Below, one piece after another: positions 43,713-51,695 of a stretch of 64,000 nt of DNA. Position 1 is the stretch's first letter. Each line of letters starts with the position of its first letter. Origin of the DNA: Afipia carboxidovorans OM5 (GTDB taxonomy: Bacteria; Pseudomonadota; Alphaproteobacteria; Rhizobiales; Xanthobacteraceae); the NCBI RefSeq assembly GCF_000218565.1, contig NC_015684.1:3280001-3344000 (forward strand), written 5' to 3'. Under the pieces are notes generated by a model. It had not been told where the DNA came from, ran no database searches, and saw nothing but the letters and a program-made list of their open reading frames with translations. The position numbers were made by a program, and so were the translations under genes.

Positions 43713-44244
43713 GGGCTTCCAGAACCTTCTGCATCAGCGCCGCCTCCACCACGATGCCCTGACCCAGTTCGCCGGACAGCTCCGCCGCCATCAGCGCTGC
43801 CGCCCGTGCCGGCCACGTCACCCAGGCATCGCGTTCCTCGCGCGCCAGCCGGAACACCAGCATCTCGGTGCGTGCCCGATCGATCAGCTCGCCCTTCAGG
43901 ATCTGCAACTTCAACCGCCGCTCCTGCGCCTTCAGCACTTCGTTTGCGGTCTTGGCCTGCAGGTAGGTCATGCCACTACCAGCGACCGGTGCCGCCAAAC
44001 CCTGTTCGCGCAGCGTGTCGCCAACGGCGGTTACAGCTTCCTCAGACACCGGCTTGAGCTTTGGCTGGGACGGCGTCCTGATCTTCGACAGATCGGTCGT
44101 TTCCGCACGACGCCGATTTGAAGCCGTCGCATCGATGCTGCCATCCGGATAAAGAACCAGCCGGCCGGCCGTCTTTGCCTTCTGGATGGCGCCGCGCGAC
44201 AGTCCGGCATGGGCGGCGTACTGGCGCTCGCTCATGCCTTGCAT
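43660..44244 (-). CDS. Terminase small subunit (Nu1-like)
   Basis: A 194-residue protein with an N-terminal winged-helix-like DNA-binding domain (SERQYAAHAGLSRGAIQKAKTAGRL) followed by helices that bind the large subunit. The ATG at 44244 has GAAGGA nine bases upstream; ATG at 44235 is an alternative. It recognises the cos/pac site. It is the first gene of the late minus-strand block. Confidence 0.8.
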   Translation of the reverse strand: MQGMSERQYAAHAGLSRGAIQKAKTAGRLVLYPDGSIDATASNRRRAETTDLSKIRTPSQPKLKPVSEEAVTAVGDTLREQGLAAPVAGSGMTYLQAKTANEVLKAQERRLKLQILKGELIDRARTEMLVFRLAREERDAWVTWPARAAALMAAELSGELGQGIVVEAALMQKVLEAHVRSQLGSLAEIRPRLE

Positions 44245-44432
44245 GACAGTGTCCTTCTCAAGCCCGTGGGCGATCAGCCCATACATCGCCGCGATAGCTC
44301 ATCCCTGCTCGCATGCGAGATCGATTATCCGCGACGACGCTCCCAAAAATAGCAACAAAATGATCGTCTAATTCAGTTGATGATCACCGCGATCGGAGCA
44401 TGACTGTCAGCATCAGACCGAAGGAGGCCGTT

Positions 44433-44651
44433 ATGGAAAAGGGTGCGAAATCGACGGCTCTGGACGTATTCATCGCCAAAAAGCTCGAGATCGACGGAAT
44501 GCTGCAGCGGCTGCAGACGCTTAGCGACGAGCACTTTAACACCCACCCCGACGATATCGATTGGGGCGACGTCGGCACGCTGAGCCACTACGGCGACAGA
44601 CTGCGCGAGATCTGCGACAGCGCCTTCCACGAGGGCGAATACGCAAGATAG
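44433..44651 (+). CDS. Small phage protein of unknown function
   Basis: A 72-residue acidic helical protein on the plus strand, with AAGGAGG five bases before the ATG at 44433. It begins MEKGAKSTALDVFIAKKLEI and is likely a regulatory or structural adaptor. No family was recognised. It is the first of three plus-strand genes between the terminase and the methyltransferases. Confidence 0.6.
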   Translation: MEKGAKSTALDVFIAKKLEIDGMLQRLQTLSDEHFNTHPDDIDWGDVGTLSHYGDRLREICDSAFHEGEYAR

Positions 44652-44755
44652 CGCAATCCCCGCCAACGGATGCTCCAGCCCCGAAACCTTCGGGGCTCGG
44701 GGTTGTGGAAGCGGCGGAATGGTCCGGCCGCATCTGCGACGAAGGAAGCATCCCG

Positions 44756-45475
44756 ATGCAACTTTCCGATACCCAGCTCATCATTCTCAGTGCCGCCAGC
44801 CAGCGTAGCGACTGGCACGTCCTGCCACTGCCGGCTCACCTCAAGGGCGGCGCTGCCAACAAGGTTATCGCCAGCCTGCTCGGCAAAAACCTGATCGAGG
44901 AGTGTGAGGCCGTGCGCGGCGATCCGATCTGGCGCGAAACCGGCGACGGTCACGGCACCACGCTGGTGCTGACCGAACACGCCTTCGCCGCGCTCGGCAT
45001 TGCGCCGGATGCCGCAGATGATGTCGATGCCGCCTCCGGCGAAGACCATGCTGGATCAGGCAATGAGCCTGATGGCGAACCGGAGGGCGATCCCGAAAGC
45101 ATGCCGGCGACCACGGACGCCCCCGAGCCGGAAGCGCCACAGCTCGCCACAGGCGCCGACACATGCGCCGACACATACGCGCTCCCTGACACGGCGGACC
45201 ATGACGCCAGTACGACGAATATCGCACCCGTGGCGCCCACACCCGCAACGTCGCACGCCCCACGCCCGCCGCGTCGGGACACCAAGCAGGCCAGACTGAT
45301 CGCCATGCTGCGCACGCCGGAGGGCGCCACCATTGCCGAGATCGTCGCCGTCACCGGCTGGCAGCCACACACCGTGCGCGGCGCCATGGTGGGCGCGCTC
45401 AAAAAGAAGCTCGGTCTGGTCGTCACCAGCGAGAAGATCGATGGAAGAGGACGGGTCTACGCCATACACGATTGA
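44756..45475 (+). CDS. DUF3489 winged-helix protein
   Basis: A 239-residue protein. The N-terminal part (about 1-85) is a helical domain (MQLSDTQLIILSAASQRSD); the middle is acidic and Pro/Thr-rich; the C-terminal 70 residues are a DUF3489 DNA-binding domain with RLIAMLRTPEGATIAEIVAV and WQPHTVRGAMVGALKKK. It probably binds DNA as a regulator. An AGCCCCGAA-ACC-TTCGGGGCT hairpin lies at 44677-44697 just before the gene, and a terminator follows. Confidence 0.75.
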   Translation: MQLSDTQLIILSAASQRSDWHVLPLPAHLKGGAANKVIASLLGKNLIEECEAVRGDPIWRETGDGHGTTLVLTEHAFAALGIAPDAADDVDAASGEDHAGSGNEPDGEPEGDPESMPATTDAPEPEAPQLATGADTCADTYALPDTADHDASTTNIAPVAPTPATSHAPRPPRRDTKQARLIAMLRTPEGATIAEIVAVTGWQPHTVRGAMVGALKKKLGLVVTSEKIDGRGRVYAIHD

Positions 45476-45492
45476 CCGCGCCAAAGCTCGTG

Positions 45493-45526
45493 AACCGCCG
45501 CTCGCGCAATTGGGCGGCGGTTTTCT
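45493..45526 (+). terminator. Intrinsic terminator after DUF3489 gene
   Basis: ACCGCCGC (45494-45501) pairs with GCGGCGGT (45514-45521), followed by TTTCT. It stands 20 bases after the stop. Confidence 0.7.
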
Positions 45527-45600
45527 CTGGTTGATGGATTGCTCAAATAGGTTCTTCCGGTAAGCTTATAGGCCGCACTGCAAACCGAAAGGACATCATC

Positions 45601-45831
45601 ATGGCCGAAACCTGGCTGCCCTCGCTCAAGACCGCAACGCCGCAAGATGGCTTCGAGCTTGCCACCAAGCTGGCGCGCGTCGGCGTCAAGCTGACCCAGC
45701 CCTCCGCCGAGATCCGCGACAAGCTGCGCGCCGCCTATGAGCAGGACAGCACGCAGCTGATCGCCTCATCCCAGGTGATCGCCATTCATTTCCAGACGGT
45801 CGCTGCCGCCAACAATTACTGGCGCGACTGA
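45601..45831 (+). CDS. Small phage protein of unknown function
   Basis: A 76-residue protein with AAAGGACATCATC before its ATG; helical and Ala-rich (PSAEIRDKLRAAYEQDST), no signal peptide or membrane helix. It runs convergent to the cytosine methyltransferase gene, 17 bases away. Unknown family. Confidence 0.6.
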   Translation: MAETWLPSLKTATPQDGFELATKLARVGVKLTQPSAEIRDKLRAAYEQDSTQLIASSQVIAIHFQTVAAANNYWRD

Positions 45832-45848
45832 TCTAAGCCGAACTCCCC

Positions 45849-46925
45849 TCAATCGTCGACCAGCAGCTCAGCTGCGAGAGTTCGAAGCGCATGCGCGGCA
45901 ACCAGTGGGACCACGCCGTTGCCACAGAGGCGAAGCCGGTCCACCCGGTGGGCCAGCCCATCAGCGCCTCGACGAACAGCGGGTTCAAGGTCCGGCGCTG
46001 CTCGCAGGTATCGCTGCCAACCATCGGCGTTGTGAGGACCTGGCGGCCAAGCAGTCCGTTCACCGGCGTGTTGGCAAGACTCGTTGCTCCATCCTTGTGA
46101 TCGCGAGCCGTCGGCGTCATCCATATTCCGGCTGCATGGGTCAGGTCTGCCGTTTTCCGGTTGCCAGCACTCGGCTTGCAACCGTCGTTGGCCATCGGTG
46201 TCGGCCAATCCCGCGCCAGACCGTCCAAACCTCTTTCGTGCTTTCGTTCGCCACCGCGACAGCGGAAACTGTCGGTCTGCGGCGTTGGCCACAACCGCAT
46301 CATCTCCGTGCGGTTGCCGCCGCTCGAGCGGGTCCCGGAGCAGGCGCGCGGGGTCGGCCAGGTCGTCGCCCTCGCGATGGGCGAGGATGAATAGCCGCTC
46401 GCGTCGATGGGGCGCACCGACTTCCGCCGCCGTGAAGAGACCTGCCGCAAGGCGGTAGCCCATGTCGACCAGTCCTGTGGCGACCTCGGGAAAACCACGG
46501 CGGAGATGATGGGCGACATTCTCGAGGAAGACGAAGGATGGTTTGCATTCGCCGATGATACGCCCGACATGCGGCCAGAGGTGGCGCGGATCGTCCGTAC
46601 CCCGGCGCTTGCCGGCGACGGAAAACGGCTGGCACGGATAGCCCGCAGTGACGATGTCTATCGTTCCACGCCACGGGCGGCCGTCGAATGTGGCAATGTC
46701 GTCCCAGACAGGCGCGTGATCCAGGGCCGCGTCTTCCATCCGCGCCACGAGGATAGCCGCAGCATAAGCGTCCCGCTCGACGTAACCCATAGCCCGATAT
46801 TCGGGGCAGGCGATAGCGACTCCGAGATCGAGACCACCCGCGCCGGAGCACAGCGAAAGGCCGAGCAGGCAAGCACTTCCGGCTCCGGCAGACAGACCGA
46901 AGGAAGATAGAGCCAGGTCATGCAT
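45849..46925 (-). CDS. C5 cytosine DNA methyltransferase
   Basis: A 358-residue enzyme with the C5-MTase motifs in order: I CSGAGGLDLG (about 27-36), IV GYPCQPFS with the catalytic Cys (about 99), VI FLENV, VIII RRERLF and X LCGNGVVPLV. The target recognition region (about 195-310) is rich in Asp, Gly and Arg. It methylates cytosine in phage DNA, a protection against host restriction. It starts one base after the stop of the ParB-methylase gene, so the two are co-transcribed. Confidence 0.88.
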   Translation of the reverse strand: MHDLALSSFGLSAGAGSACLLGLSLCSGAGGLDLGVAIACPEYRAMGYVERDAYAAAILVARMEDAALDHAPVWDDIATFDGRPWRGTIDIVTAGYPCQPFSVAGKRRGTDDPRHLWPHVGRIIGECKPSFVFLENVAHHLRRGFPEVATGLVDMGYRLAAGLFTAAEVGAPHRRERLFILAHREGDDLADPARLLRDPLERRQPHGDDAVVANAADRQFPLSRWRTKARKRFGRSGAGLADTDGQRRLQAECWQPENGRPDPCSRNMDDADGSRSQGWSNESCQHAGERTAWPPGPHNADGWQRYLRAAPDLEPAVRRGADGLAHRVDRLRLCGNGVVPLVAAHALRTLAAELLVDD

Positions 46926-46926
46926 G

Positions 46927-48294
46927 TCACATGGAGGCTTTGCGCTTGCGCGCCGGCTCGGGGGCGGTGTCCATGTCCGGCGTATCGGACGGGGGCTCGG
47001 CGTTGTTGCCCAGCCGTTCGGTTCTCACCTCGGCGAATGTCCTCCCGTCGCCATCGAGGATCGCGTTTTTGCCGGTTGCGGCCTGCCAGCGCTCGATCGC
47101 GACATCGACATAGGCCGGGCTGATCTCCATCGCGTAGACGCGGCGGTCGTTGGCTTCGCCGGCCATGATCTGCGAGCCTGAGCCGCAGAATGGCTCGTAG
47201 CAGAGCCCGCCGCGCGTAACATGCTGGCGCATCGGAATCCCGAAGGCGTCGAGCGGCTTCGGCGTCGGATGATCGGGGCGCTCATCCTTAGCAAAACTCG
47301 GCAGCAGCCAGGTCGAGGGCAGCGTTTCTTCCGCCACCTTGGGCGGGCGCTTACCCTTGATCCAACCCATGAAGCAGGGCTCGTGCTTCCACAGATAATG
47401 GGATCGCGTTAGCACGCCGCGCTCCTTCACCCAGACGATCTGCTGATGCACGAAGGCGCCGGCCTTCTCCCAGCATGCCTCTAGCATCGCCTGACGACGC
47501 GAGGCGTGCCAGCAATACCAGGCGGCATCCTCTGCGATCGCTTCAGCAACGGCGGCGGCGATAAACTCGTCGTAGAGTTCTGCGCCCTGCGAAGAATCGT
47601 CCCAGGTCGTGCCGTAGGACGGCGACCAGTCCTTATTCTGGGTCGGATGATTGGTGCCGTCGTAATCGACAAGGTACGGCGGATCGGTGGCGAACAGGAT
47701 GGCGCGCTCGCCGTTCATCAGGCGGCGCACATCGACTATGTTGGTGCTGTCGCCACATAACAGTCGATGGTCGCCAAGGATCCACAGATCGCCCGTGCGC
47801 GAGGCCGGATTGCGCGGCGGTTCGGGAATGGTGACGGGCGGCACACCGGCGCCGGCGGCGCTCTCGTCCTCCGGCACATAGGCCAGCAACTTGTCCAGCT
47901 CGCCGTCGGAAAACCCAACCAACGACAGATCGAATTCCTCCGCCAGCAGTTCGTTCAGCTCGGCCGACAGCAGTGAATCATCCCAGTCGCCGAGTTCTGT
48001 CAGCTTGTTGTCGGCGATGCGATAGGCCCGGCGTTGTGCCTCGGTCAGATGGCCGAGCACGATCACCGGCGCCTCGGTGAGCCCGAGCTGCGTGGCGGCC
48101 AAGACGCGGCCGTGGCCGGCGATCAGTTCGCCGTCGTCACCGACGAGACACGGCACGGTCCAGCCGAACTCGGCCATGGAGGCGGCGATCTTCGCGACCT
48201 GGTCGGGTCCGTGCAGCTTGGCGTTCCTGGCGTAGGGCTGCAGGCGCGCAAGCGGCCAGTGCTCGATCCGCTCTGGAGCGAAGGCGAGGGTCAT
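46927..48294 (-). CDS. ParB-domain DNA adenine/cytosine-N4 methyltransferase
   Basis: A 455-residue fusion: residues about 10-110 form a ParB/Srx-like domain (LIAGHGRVLAATQLGL), and about 160-430 form a beta-class amino-methyltransferase with DPPY (FATDPPYLVDYDG) and the SAM motif EPFCGSGSQIMAGE. It methylates adenine N6 or cytosine N4. AGGATCGTTC precedes the ATG at 48294. A repeat cluster stands just upstream (48342-48416). It is the first gene of a two-methyltransferase operon. Confidence 0.88.
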   Translation of the reverse strand: MTLAFAPERIEHWPLARLQPYARNAKLHGPDQVAKIAASMAEFGWTVPCLVGDDGELIAGHGRVLAATQLGLTEAPVIVLGHLTEAQRRAYRIADNKLTELGDWDDSLLSAELNELLAEEFDLSLVGFSDGELDKLLAYVPEDESAAGAGVPPVTIPEPPRNPASRTGDLWILGDHRLLCGDSTNIVDVRRLMNGERAILFATDPPYLVDYDGTNHPTQNKDWSPSYGTTWDDSSQGAELYDEFIAAAVAEAIAEDAAWYCWHASRRQAMLEACWEKAGAFVHQQIVWVKERGVLTRSHYLWKHEPCFMGWIKGKRPPKVAEETLPSTWLLPSFAKDERPDHPTPKPLDAFGIPMRQHVTRGGLCYEPFCGSGSQIMAGEANDRRVYAMEISPAYVDVAIERWQAATGKNAILDGDGRTFAEVRTERLGNNAEPPSDTPDMDTAPEPARKRKASM

Positions 48295-48642
48295 GAACGA
48301 TCCTGTCGATGATGGTGGTGGCGATCGGTGGTGTTGGCGCAGTGGATTCCGTCTGGCGGAATCCACCGGGCTCCAGCTGGATTTCCGGAGTCCAGGAATC
48401 CACCCCGGAGTCCACCATACAAGCTGCTGTTATTGCGTGGTTATTTCAGGTTGCACGCTGGCTTCCAGCCGGGGTGGCTTCCCAAAATTTCCGGCCTGTC
48501 GCTGGCGTTGTGCCGCGCCTCGCCCGCCAGCATACGAATATCGCCGGAAAGGAACCGCGATTTCAAGAGCTTAGATAATATTCGTACTCCCTTGCGGTAC
48601 GTCGCGATTGACATTACGTAACGTCGTGCGGTACGCTTCGGT
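48295..48642. other. Gap with repeat cluster between methylase and HigB
   Basis: This 348-base stretch should hold promoters for the methyltransferase operon (minus) and HigBA (plus). It has a hairpin and repeats at 48342-48416 and a -35-like TTGACA at 48608. A short plus-strand frame contains TPESTIQAAVIAWL, faintly like a VRR nuclease start, but it breaks off; I do not call it a gene. Confidence 0.5.
48342..48416. repeat. Hairpin and clustered GGA(A/G)TCCA repeats
   Basis: GTGGATTCCG-TCTGG-CGGAATCCAC is a perfect inverted repeat (48342-48366). GGAATCCACC occurs at 48358 and 48395, and CCGGAGTCCA at 48385 and 48405. They lie 48-122 bases upstream of the ParB-methylase start, like an operator or a binding array. 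Confidence 0.55.
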
Positions 48643-48924
48643 GTGATCAAGAGCTTCGGCGATAAACGCACCGCCGCAATCTTCGCAGGCTACGCCGTGC
48701 GCGGTTTGCCGCCGCCGATTCAAGAGCGGGCTCGGGCGAAGCTGTTGGTGATCGACGCAGCAAAGCAACTCGACGATCTGCGCCAGCCGCCAGGCAACAG
48801 ACTGGAGGCGTTGGCGGGTCACCGTAAGGGCCAGCACAGTATCCGCATCAACGATCAATGGCGGATATGCTTTGTGTGGCGGAATGGCGAAACCTTCGAT
48901 GTCGAAATTGTCGACTATCATTGA
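48643..48924 (+). CDS. higB: HigB-like RelE-family toxin
   Basis: A 93-residue toxin with family landmarks IKSFGDKRT at the start, RLEALAGHRKGQHSIRIND and WRICFVW in the RelE core. HigB cuts mRNA at ribosomes. The start is a GTG at 48643. TTGACA at 48608-48613 and TACGCT at 48632-48637 (18 base gap) would place transcription near this GTG, again almost leaderless. TTACGTAA (48614-48621) may be the HigA operator. Confidence 0.88.
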   Translation: MIKSFGDKRTAAIFAGYAVRGLPPPIQERARAKLLVIDAAKQLDDLRQPPGNRLEALAGHRKGQHSIRINDQWRICFVWRNGETFDVEIVDYH

Positions 48925-48932
48925 GGAGCGGG

Positions 48933-49289
48933 ATGATGAGCATCAAGCGTGAAAACATCGACAAGGGAGAGATCGACTTCGCCGACGTGCGTTCCGGGCG
49001 ACGGCTGCCGCCAATCCATCCGGGCACGATCCTCCGCGATGAGTTCCTGACCCCTATGCAGATCAGCGTCTATGAGCTTGCCAGCGCAATCAAGACGCCA
49101 CGTTCGCGGATCAACGACATCGTACTGGGGCGGCGCACGATTACCACCGATACCGCACTACGGCTCGGACGCTATCTTGGAACCTCGCCGGAGTTCTGGA
49201 TCAATCTGCAGGCGCGCTACGATCTCGATGTCGCCAATCGCACCGTTCGCCGTAAGATCGAACAGGAGATCACGCCACGTGCAGCTTGA
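48933..49289 (+). CDS. higA: HigA-like XRE antitoxin
   Basis: A 118-residue antitoxin with the signature LPPIHPGTILRDEFLTPM and an XRE HTH (SVYELASAIKTPRSRINDIV). It starts at one of two ATGs (48933 or 48936) behind GAGGAG, eight bases after the higB stop. It neutralises HigB and represses the promoter. The pair is a plus-strand moron in the replication side of the prophage. Confidence 0.88.
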   Translation: MMSIKRENIDKGEIDFADVRSGRRLPPIHPGTILRDEFLTPMQISVYELASAIKTPRSRINDIVLGRRTITTDTALRLGRYLGTSPEFWINLQARYDLDVANRTVRRKIEQEITPRAA

Positions 49290-49421
49290 CGGTGGTGCTG
49301 CTCTGCCTCTGACCCAGCTCGGCACCGTGGTTGAACCGTAGGACTTGCATCGGTCATTGGTCAATCCGGAAACGATCGCGGCGTGCATTTTGTCGGCAAG
49401 CCATTGATCCGGTTGAGGAAC

Positions 49422-49439
49422 GTCCCGCTCCAGCGGGAC
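49422..49439. terminator. Perfect hairpin between convergent genes
   Basis: GTCCCGCT-CC-AGCGGGAC has an 8-base perfect stem, placed between higA (plus) and the GDCCVxC gene (minus). No T run follows on either strand, so it is only a possible bidirectional terminator. Confidence 0.4.
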
Positions 49440-49449
49440 ATCGATCGTG

Positions 49450-49650
49450 CTATCCGCAGCTCCGCCCAGCCTGCACCGGCGGGCACGGCACCGAACCGTA
49501 AGAGCAAAACACACAGCAGTCGCCAGGCTTCGGCCGCAGCCGCTCGCCACAGCCTGGGCAAATATAGAAAAACCGGCACGCATCGGTCGGCATCGTTTCC
49601 GTGGTCCGGTGAGCGCACTTCGGACAGGTGATCGTCGACTGCAGCACCAT
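49450..49650 (-). CDS. GDCCVxC-domain cysteine-rich protein
   Basis: A 66-residue protein with nine or more cysteines and the family signature GDCCVFCSYGSVPCPPVQ; an N-terminal CPKC and a central CPGC complete the set. Relatives often occur with mercury or metal resistance genes; some have selenocysteine, but here all relevant codons are TGC/TGT. It may bind metal. It is not a normal phage gene and counts as cargo. The binding site before the ATG at 49650 is weak. Confidence 0.75.
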   Translation of the reverse strand: MVLQSTITCPKCAHRTTETMPTDACRFFYICPGCGERLRPKPGDCCVFCSYGSVPCPPVQAGRSCG

Positions 49651-49686
49651 CGGACGAAACTCGCGCGCAAGGCCGATCAAGCGACC

Positions 49687-50238
49687 TTACACGCCTTTGC
49701 GCTCCCCGGCATCACGAATGCCATAGTGCTTCACCAGCACACCGAGCGCGGCGACCAAAATGCCCTGTGCGCTCTCCTGTCGAACGGGCCGCCCGCACCA
49801 GCCCTGCCGCAACGCCCATTCGCGAACGGATGTCTGCATGCCGACGACGTGCCAGACGCACGAGCCTGCCGGCGCACCGTGACCGCCAAGAGCGTCGATC
49901 GCGCGCGCCACGCGCTCGCGGGCAGCGAGTTGCCGATCGCTGCGATGACAGACGTCATGCGCCGGCGATGGTGAGCGTGCCATCGGGGTCAGATTCACCC
50001 TCGGCATGGAATCGAGACAGGCAATGGTGAATGCCGCCTGGAAATCGCGGCCGGCGGCGTGCATGGCCGGCGTGATCGCACCGGAGCGCAACATCAGCCC
50101 GAGCGTATCGACGGTGCGGTGATGCGTCACCTCAACGCCGTTCGGGTCGAACTCGGTCACCTGGCGCGTGATCAGCCGGGCCTGTTTAAGGTTGCGGGGC
50201 GCGGCTTTCTTCTGCCGGGCTGCTTTTTTGCCGGTCAT
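49687..50238 (-). CDS. DUF6456-like phage protein
   Basis: A 183-residue basic protein of the DUF6456 kind found in alphaproteobacterial phages and regulators (GLMLRSGAITPAMHAAGRDF, GSCVWHVVG, LVAALGVLVKHYG). It has a Lys/Arg-rich N-terminus and probably binds DNA. The start overlaps the stop of the next gene upstream by four bases. Function is unknown. Confidence 0.7.
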   Translation of the reverse strand: MTGKKAARQKKAAPRNLKQARLITRQVTEFDPNGVEVTHHRTVDTLGLMLRSGAITPAMHAAGRDFQAAFTIACLDSMPRVNLTPMARSPSPAHDVCHRSDRQLAARERVARAIDALGGHGAPAGSCVWHVVGMQTSVREWALRQGWCGRPVRQESAQGILVAALGVLVKHYGIRDAGERKGV

Positions 50239-50450
50239 CGCATCCTCACTGACGTATCGCCATAGAGGCGTCGGGCTTCATTGATGATGGCCTGCCGCAA
50301 CCAGGGGTCATCGATCGCGCCGACAGACAGGGTGACGATCCCCTGCTCGCGCCAGGCGCGGCGGCGCATGGCATGCAGTTCTGCCTCGCTGGTTGCCGGC
50401 AGCGGCATGGGAGGGCCGAGTGCGCAGCGTGGTGGGAGCGGCGCGTTCAT
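50235..50450 (-). CDS. Small phage protein of unknown function
   Basis: A 71-residue protein, Pro-rich at the start and then helical (AELHAMRRRAWREQGIVTL, then DDPWLRQAIINEARRLYG). It overlaps genes on both sides by four bases, so it belongs to a tight phage operon. Family unknown. Confidence 0.6.
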   Translation of the reverse strand: MNAPLPPRCALGPPMPLPATSEAELHAMRRRAWREQGIVTLSVGAIDDPWLRQAIINEARRLYGDTSVRMR

Positions 50451-50764
50451 GTCTGCGGCTCCTTTGCGATCAGATCAGCGAGCGCTCCGATAATGGAAGC
50501 CGGCGAGGCGCCGTCGCCGAGACGCCCCATGCTGGAGGCAAGCGCATCTGGCAGGACGCCGTGCTGCAGCAGAAGCGAGAGCGCGACGCAGATGTCGTCG
50601 AGCATGCGGTCCATGGCGGAGCCGATCTTGGCGCCATGCGTGAACACCTCGCCGACACGCTCATTGGCGACATCGAACCCGAGCGTGACCGCGTAGGTGT
50701 TGGCCTCATAGACCAATTGCATGGTCAGGCTCGGCCGACGGTCTGGCAGGCGCGCCCGAGTCAT
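50447..50764 (-). CDS. TSCPD-like domain phage protein
   Basis: A 105-residue protein that resembles the TSCPD domain: VYEANTYAVTLGFD, EVFTHGAKIGSAMDRMLDD, and VALSLLLQHGVLPDALA. This domain occurs at the end of B12-dependent ribonucleotide reductases and, alone, in phages. It may affect nucleotide metabolism. Four-base overlaps on both sides link it to its neighbours. Confidence 0.72.
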   Translation of the reverse strand: MTRARLPDRRPSLTMQLVYEANTYAVTLGFDVANERVGEVFTHGAKIGSAMDRMLDDICVALSLLLQHGVLPDALASSMGRLGDGASPASIIGALADLIAKEPQT

Positions 50765-51297
50765 GACACGCCTCCATAGGTCTTGGCCGCCCAGAGCAGA
50801 ATGGCGATGGCGTCGGCCTCGTTGTCATCGATTGGCGCGAAGCCGCGGGCTTTCACCGCGGCGATGACAGCCTGCTTGTCGGCGTTACCCTTGCCGGCAA
50901 TGAAACGCTTGATCGTGCCGACCGGCACGCCCTGATACGGGACGTCGCGGAATTCGGCCCAGGCTTCGAGGTGCGCGAGAAAGCCGCCATAGACGTGCGC
51001 CGCAAGCGTACCGGCATGCGCCCTTACCTCTTCGAAGAACACTGCCGCGATCGGGCCAGGACTGCCGGCGAGTTCGCTGAGCCAATGATTGAACCGCAGG
51101 AAGGCCATGCCGCCGCCTTCGAAGCGGTTCGGCCGGAACTGCTGCACGCCGCTGGTGATGACGCCGGTTGTGTCGCGAAGCGCCCAGCCGGTTGTGGAGC
51201 CGAGATCAAGCGCAAGGATCGCCGATCGCTGACCGCACAGCCGTTTTGCGGCGAGATCACGCGTCCGCGGCAACGGAGAATATGTGGCGGGTTTCAC
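50761..51297 (-). CDS. RuvC-like resolvase/nuclease
   Basis: A 178-residue protein with RNase H/RuvC fold residues: Asp31 in ALDLGSTTGW, Glu89 or 90 in AVFFEEVRAH, and the C-terminal DDNEADAIAI with Asp/Glu at about 157-162. Phage RuvC-like enzymes resolve branched DNA before packaging or replication. Its start abuts the repeat cluster of the presumed origin. Confidence 0.82.
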   Translation of the reverse strand: MKPATYSPLPRTRDLAAKRLCGQRSAILALDLGSTTGWALRDTTGVITSGVQQFRPNRFEGGGMAFLRFNHWLSELAGSPGPIAAVFFEEVRAHAGTLAAHVYGGFLAHLEAWAEFRDVPYQGVPVGTIKRFIAGKGNADKQAVIAAVKARGFAPIDDNEADAIAILLWAAKTYGGVS

Positions 51298-51421
51298 AAT
51301 GAAGGCTCACGGGACGTGGGCCTTCGGCTTTGGTCAAATCGGATTTTAGATTCACAGAATCGCCATGCAAGGAAATTCGGTGCCCGTTATGGCGAAATCG
51401 TACGTCGTTCCAGCGCAGCCA

Positions 51422-51695
51422 GGTGTCACCAACCTCCGCGACCCGTTGGTGACACCGCTTTGTGCAGAAATCTCCGTGGCTTAACCCTGGTGTCACCAAC
51501 CTTTCGTTTCACCAACCTCGGTGCAAACATTCTCTATAGGAGAATGGATTTCGCTCATAACGCATCCATTCTCACGTATGACACTCCAGACCGTTGGTGA
51601 CGTTGGTGACGTTGGTGACACCGTTGTTTTCAAAGCAGTTTTCGTGTCACCAACCCCAGCTTGAGGTTGGTGACACCGACGAGGTTGGTGACACC
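51422..51695. repeat. Cluster of ten GTTGGTGACACC-like repeats, possible origin
   Basis: Six exact copies of GTTGGTGACACC or its reverse complement lie at 51422, 51445, 51489, 51611, 51666 and 51684; two tandem GTTGGTGAC units at 51593 and 51602; near-copies at 51505 and 51643. Between the two halves lies an inverted repeat GAGAATGGAT/ATCCATTCTC (51540-51573) in an AT-richer stretch. This looks like a set of binding sites for a phage replication or repressor protein. Confidence 0.7.

Noticed and set aside
48309..48578. VRR-NUC nuclease gene
   Set aside because: Only a short helix (TPESTIQAAVIAWL) is suggestive; the rest has no nuclease motif and the region is rich in hairpins and repeats.
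49450..49650. Selenocysteine in the GDCCVxC protein
   Set aside because: All signature positions are ordinary Cys codons and the single TGA/TAG-type stop is at the end of the frame.
51593..51622. CRISPR-like tandem repeats
   Set aside because: The units are only 9-12 bases, occur in both orientations and have no regular spacers; no cas genes are near.
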